Source: a virus
Reading direction: 5' to 3' (one strand)
DNA: 39,446 nucleotides
IMG/VR virus record: IMGVR_UViG_3300030106_002400
Location: 1 to 39,446 of that record
Shown here: positions 39,301 through 39,446 of the stretch, piece by piece
How positions within the stretch are numbered: position 1 is the stretch's first letter
Layout of the letters: each line of letters begins with the position of its first letter
Program-made: the position numbers and the translations under genes
The notes under the pieces: model-generated
What the model was told of the DNA's origin: nothing
Databases searched by the model: none
The model's input: the letters and a program-made list of their open reading frames with translations, nothing else

Positions 39301-39446
39301 AACAGTAGTACCAAGAGTATCTGATGTACATTTACTAGATGAAGGTAATATAGCTAACACTAAAGATTGGTCAATAAATGAAGGATTACGTCAATCCTGG
39401 CAAGTCAATTGGTCTAGTGAATACGATAAGGATACAGGCAGATCAA
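36314..39446 (+). CDS. Tail fibre / tailspike, T7 gp17-type N-terminus with beta-helix body, truncated by window end
   Basis: Open for 1044 codons with no stop before the window ends. Residues 1 to about 110 match the T7 gp17 tail-binding domain (TTEFEYTFPTLRDTDVKASV, IYRETAVE, SIRAKDLNTNQDQFLYFAQE). From about 118 a pectate-lyase-3 type right-handed beta-helix starts (YGAAGNGTTDDTAAIQKCI, then GRVYFPAGTYLI), the fold of many phage depolymerase spikes. Two carbohydrate-binding-like modules follow, near nt 37952 and 38729. The protein should bind, and possibly cut, host surface polysaccharide. The active site cannot be judged because the C-terminus is missing. Confidence 0.92.
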   Translation, partial: MALTEHTYSGDGTTTEFEYTFPTLRDTDVKASVGDVTVTAFSLLTGPTRVKFDTAPVSGSSNVKIYRETAVETAWAVYSAGSSIRAKDLNTNQDQFLYFAQENKNGTSGTTSGAEDLNIYKVTDSTYGAAGNGTTDDTAAIQKCITAAAGNGRVYFPAGTYLISDTLTIPSNSFLYGNSPDTTVIKMSPATAREVTLMRTGTRSTTSDGTRTTDGVRNYITLKDFKLDGNCDTAHTDGVLRKNNRDLTKKTLDSEGNETDEYLVWGDNLSICNSNYVKVENVHSVDAFKHCFDVTSPRYQRSPAGTYALTYDPEPSSYVWLDKCYASGSGDDNITTHYSHHIWISDCLSENTKGHYVNTNANCYEVDDGSSFVFLSNNVAKKGVRGLQIKGHNYAPAPFNVTVDGLKVLNCTRGIDVRHSGWKGKDDRTNSIDEDGTTEAVDEEGNAIEFTGASASARNVILNNIDIIAPLNGRRQINQYPRKATLEPHEIHTYLAHSGLTISSYENVSISNLLISDGKDNENTEIEEVNVVHSGTYSSAPTITIGNAWQTSTAYAIDDQVVANDKVYTATTAATSSGSTAPSHTSGTVTSGGIAWEYAGVQATATATLGTVFEGRNATTSKTGVLTIAVTNKGSGYNSIPTVNFTAGSGSDTAAATAHRGTRSGAYVGSPNNAPYIGQASPVVDNASGSTYQYTSYSSSASGTKFPTSTTLRTDNAAGVILTSYKNAPIWLYGGARNVNMKNITIDGFDASERGMSVTSSFGRGPTYPVTAATYARSSTTVTVTSAAHGYADDEYIRFAFDTSQWKPGTAYAVDDKVYNSGRHYTCTVAGTSHQGGTGPVHTSSTATDGTVTWTHNSTSATIGYYVVDNATTNTFTFVDPVSGTVASSTPCVIETASDNDRQVWGGLTVDGFSSIDGPKYPIRWTSSATKSTYRGSLDNYNIWAPKSRARNTPGVYITNRYCRLGEGSVEGYGHPADGGVLPNKVVKREIDGEGTTVVPRVSDVHLLDEGNIANTKDWSINEGLRQSWQVNWSSEYDKDTGRS
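37952..38113 (+). repeat. Carbohydrate-binding-like module, copy 1 (within the fibre)
   Basis: About 54 codons with the pattern W-x-x-x-TAYAIDDQVVAN, then VYTATTAATSSGSTAPSHTS, then GT-VTSGGIAWEY. It matches copy 2 at most conserved places (TAYA-DD-V, YT-T-A-TS, P-HTS, a final W). The pattern is like the small chitin-binding CBM5/12 modules that recur in cyanophage fibres. It sits after the main beta-helix. Confidence 0.7.
38729..38886 (+). repeat. Carbohydrate-binding-like module, copy 2, inserted in a beta domain
   Basis: About 53 codons: WKPGTAYAVDDKVYNSGRHY, then TCTVAGTSHQGGTGPVHTSS, then DGTVTWTHNS. It is a homologue of copy 1. It interrupts a second domain whose two halves lie at 38630-38724 (TYARSSTTVTVTSAAHGYAD) and 38896-39000 (TTNTFTFVDPVSGTV); the undivided form of that domain is found in the nozzle protein. 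Confidence 0.7.

Noticed and set aside
1-39446. Integrase, excisionase or repressor genes indicating lysogeny, and CRISPR arrays.
   Set aside because: None was found in the visible part. The tRNA alone is not enough to propose an attachment site.

Overview
The window is most of the genome of a T7-like podovirus (autographivirus) that infects a cyanobacterium, very probably a marine Synechococcus or Prochlorococcus. The T7-type content is nearly complete: single-subunit RNA polymerase, gp2.5-type SSB, gp3-type endonuclease, gp4-type primase-helicase, family A DNA polymerase, gp6-type exonuclease, portal, scaffold, capsid, tail tubes A and B, internal virion proteins, a tail fibre and a terminase. 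The host is indicated by a full-length psbA (photosystem II D1), a high-light-inducible protein, a MazG-like pyrophosphohydrolase and a two-subunit ribonucleotide reductase. The phage was read from a circular or concatemeric arrangement: base 1 lies inside the large terminase gene and the last base lies inside the tail fibre gene, so the end of the fibre, the lysis genes, any small terminase and the terminase N-terminus are missing. Nearly all genes lie on the + strand.

Layout. 1-2700: terminase C-terminus, then six tiny-to-small overlapping genes ending in a 2-oxoglutarate/Fe(II) oxygenase. 2701-3376: non-coding, rich in inverted repeats, with a DnaA-box pair and a near-consensus sigma70 promoter; this is where the physical genome ends should lie. 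3377-5930: early region of small genes of mostly unknown function. Its genes are separated by short hairpins of the form AGGGA-loop-TCCCT, and it holds a tRNA-Asp. 5908-8241: phage RNA polymerase. 8244-15565: replication and nucleotide genes, including an orphan beta-class DNA methyltransferase and a DNA polymerase split into an exonuclease gene and a polymerase gene. 15567-17671: ribonucleotide reductase alpha and beta. 17646-20898: portal, scaffold and small genes. 20908-22765: host-derived cassette of psbA, hli, a glutamine-riboswitch-like RNA, a 21-residue peptide gene and an exported barrel-like protein, closed by a strong terminator. 22810-39446: capsid, tail and internal core genes and a beta-helix tail fibre.

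How it works together (inference from T7 biology plus what is seen). Host RNA polymerase would start at about 3115 and transcribe the early genes and the phage RNA polymerase, which then transcribes the rest. The nucleases, RNR and MazG-like protein would supply nucleotides for replication, while D1 and Hli keep host photosynthesis going to provide energy. The riboswitch-like leader suggests that part of the photosynthesis cassette is tuned to cell glutamine, that is, to nitrogen status.

The most unusual points are the riboswitch and peptide unit inside the psbA cassette, the split DNA polymerase with a very short thumb insertion, a radical-generating RNR subunit with leucine where the radical tyrosine should be, the hairpin-punctuated early operon with a tRNA, and a nested carbohydrate-binding-like module duplicated in the tail fibre. 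All function calls come from reading motifs and remembered family sequences; no database search was possible.
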